60,000 bases of DNA from Liolophura sinensis (lineage: Eukaryota; Mollusca; Polyplacophora; Chitonida; Chitonidae): contig NC_088303.1 of the NCBI RefSeq assembly GCF_032854445.1, forward strand, positions 10,983,501 through 11,043,500, read 5' to 3'. Position 1 is the stretch's first letter; every line of letters starts with the position of its first letter. Positions 59,534-60,000 of the stretch are shown piece after piece. The position numbers were made by a program, and so were the translations under genes. The notes under the pieces were generated by a model that did not search any database, had not been told where the DNA came from, and worked only from the letters and a program-made list of their open reading frames with translations.

Positions 59534-60000
59534 TACATGTACATGTGACTCGCTCTGTCAAACTATACAGGCAAAAAATTTAAAATTCCTGGACACTTAA
59601 TTTGACTCGTATCGTTGTGTTGTGTGGCTTGTGGGTAATGAATGCTAACCTCAACTAATTCTTTGTGTGAAATGAGTTTATTATTTCTTAGTTTAAGTAT
59701 TATTCCCTAATGTAATGAATGTATGATTACTTATGCATGCTGAAGTCATGTATAGCACATTGAGAAAGAATTCGGTACTAAAGGGAAAAGTTCAATATAA
59801 TTGGAGAAAGAACATAAAGGGAGAATATCATGTGCAACCTCTTGACAGTTTTCAGAAATGGTTGGATTTGAAACGCCTTTTTCTCGCTAAATTATTGGTG
59901 TGTTCACGTTCAACTTTATCCATTTTAGAGTGTTCTTGTCTTTAAGTGGTAATGTAGGCTACCACAAAAACATTCGTATACCAGCCGTTAACCAAAACTG

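Larger units (their letters stand above)
31255..60000. repeat. Complex long-period tandem array, open at the right edge
   Basis: The same blocks recur in direct orientation. Block A (about 270 bp) has GACGGAA, GTAGCCACGCTGTGAGC, ACAGGTGAAATAAATAGG and GATTTGGTGACACG. It occurs near 31.37, 33.64, 36.12, 36.95, 39.42, 42.52, 43.15, 43.98, 46.45, 49.68, 50.36, 51.18, 53.28, 55.64 and 57.58 kb, and truncated at 40.6 and 47.8. Block B (about 1.5-2 kb) has CAGTGTCTGTTATGTGGATG and GTCACTTATTTCTTAGTTTG. Block C has GAAAAGAAAAGTTATTTAAA, block D CAATAATTTGGCTCCCT, and block E CCCAGACGACACAGCAGGCA. Basic units are 3.2-4.4 kb. Short ORFs differ between copies mostly at non-silent sites or by stops, so no gene is called. 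Confidence 0.9.
50319..60000. repeat. Array, right divergent units
   Basis: Begins with the same chimeric junction as unit 2 and copies units 1-2 closely to about 51.9 kb, then departs. A stretch with GTCTTTGTCAGTAAGCGTGG is missing at 51.98 kb, and D material and a SINE-1 head occur at 53.7-54.4. E is at 55.06, A at 55.64, B at 56.08-57.57, A at 57.58, C at 57.78, D at 58.26, E at 58.66 and a further B begins at 59.25. The array does not end within the window. Confidence 0.8.

Overview
This is eukaryotic genomic DNA, AT-rich and intron-bearing, most likely from a mollusc. The support is indirect: at least eight copies of one tRNA-headed SINE with an ATAA-type tail and three of a second SINE, both of a kind I associate with molluscan genomes. 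It also comes from an animal-type CDC25 phosphatase and a PTTG1IP-like PSI membrane protein. No rRNA, intact tRNA, CRISPR or operon structure is visible. Species cannot be fixed from the sequence alone.

Layout. 1-10.4 kb is largely gene-poor: a possible promoter plus very short first exon on + near 1.76 kb, a palindromic MITE-like element (4.26-4.39 kb), two SINE copies with clear target-site duplications, a 72-bp satellite with a 144-bp higher-order period (6.17-6.91 kb), an (AT)n tract, and a GC-rich CRE-bearing island (9.42-9.68 kb). From 18.86 down to 10.45 kb on the minus strand is a five-exon gene for a 191-residue single-pass membrane protein: signal peptide, PSI-type cysteine domain, Thr/Pro linker, TM helix, short tail. 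Its introns hold SINEs, a non-LTR retrotransposon remnant and minisatellites. 19.6-25.3 kb holds a 34-bp and a 124-bp tandem repeat and two abutting SINEs. A possible + strand terminal exon with a poly(A) signal (25.99-26.62 kb) converges on the next gene.

From 30.12 down to 27.51 kb on the minus strand is a complete seven-coding-exon CDC25 gene. The CDS is exactly 1200 bp (399 aa), every splice phase agrees, and the rhodanese fold, HCEFSSER catalytic loop and C-terminal helix region are intact. A chimeric SINE insertion sits eight bases inside one of its introns.

From about 31.25 kb to the right edge, almost half the window, the DNA is one complex long-period tandem array. Homologous blocks (called A, B, C, D, E here) recur in the same orientation. 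Two adjacent units of about 7.0 and 7.2 kb (36.07-43.10 and 43.10-50.32) are nearly identical, with older, more rearranged units on both sides. Short ORFs inside it are not conserved as protein between copies, so I read it as non-coding. It carries recombination scars: an identical chimeric junction at two places, a mosaic 130-bp insertion, and a template-switch palindrome. This array is the least explained part of the window.

The two well-supported genes are unrelated in function (cell-cycle phosphatase versus membrane adaptor-like protein), and nothing suggests a joint pathway.
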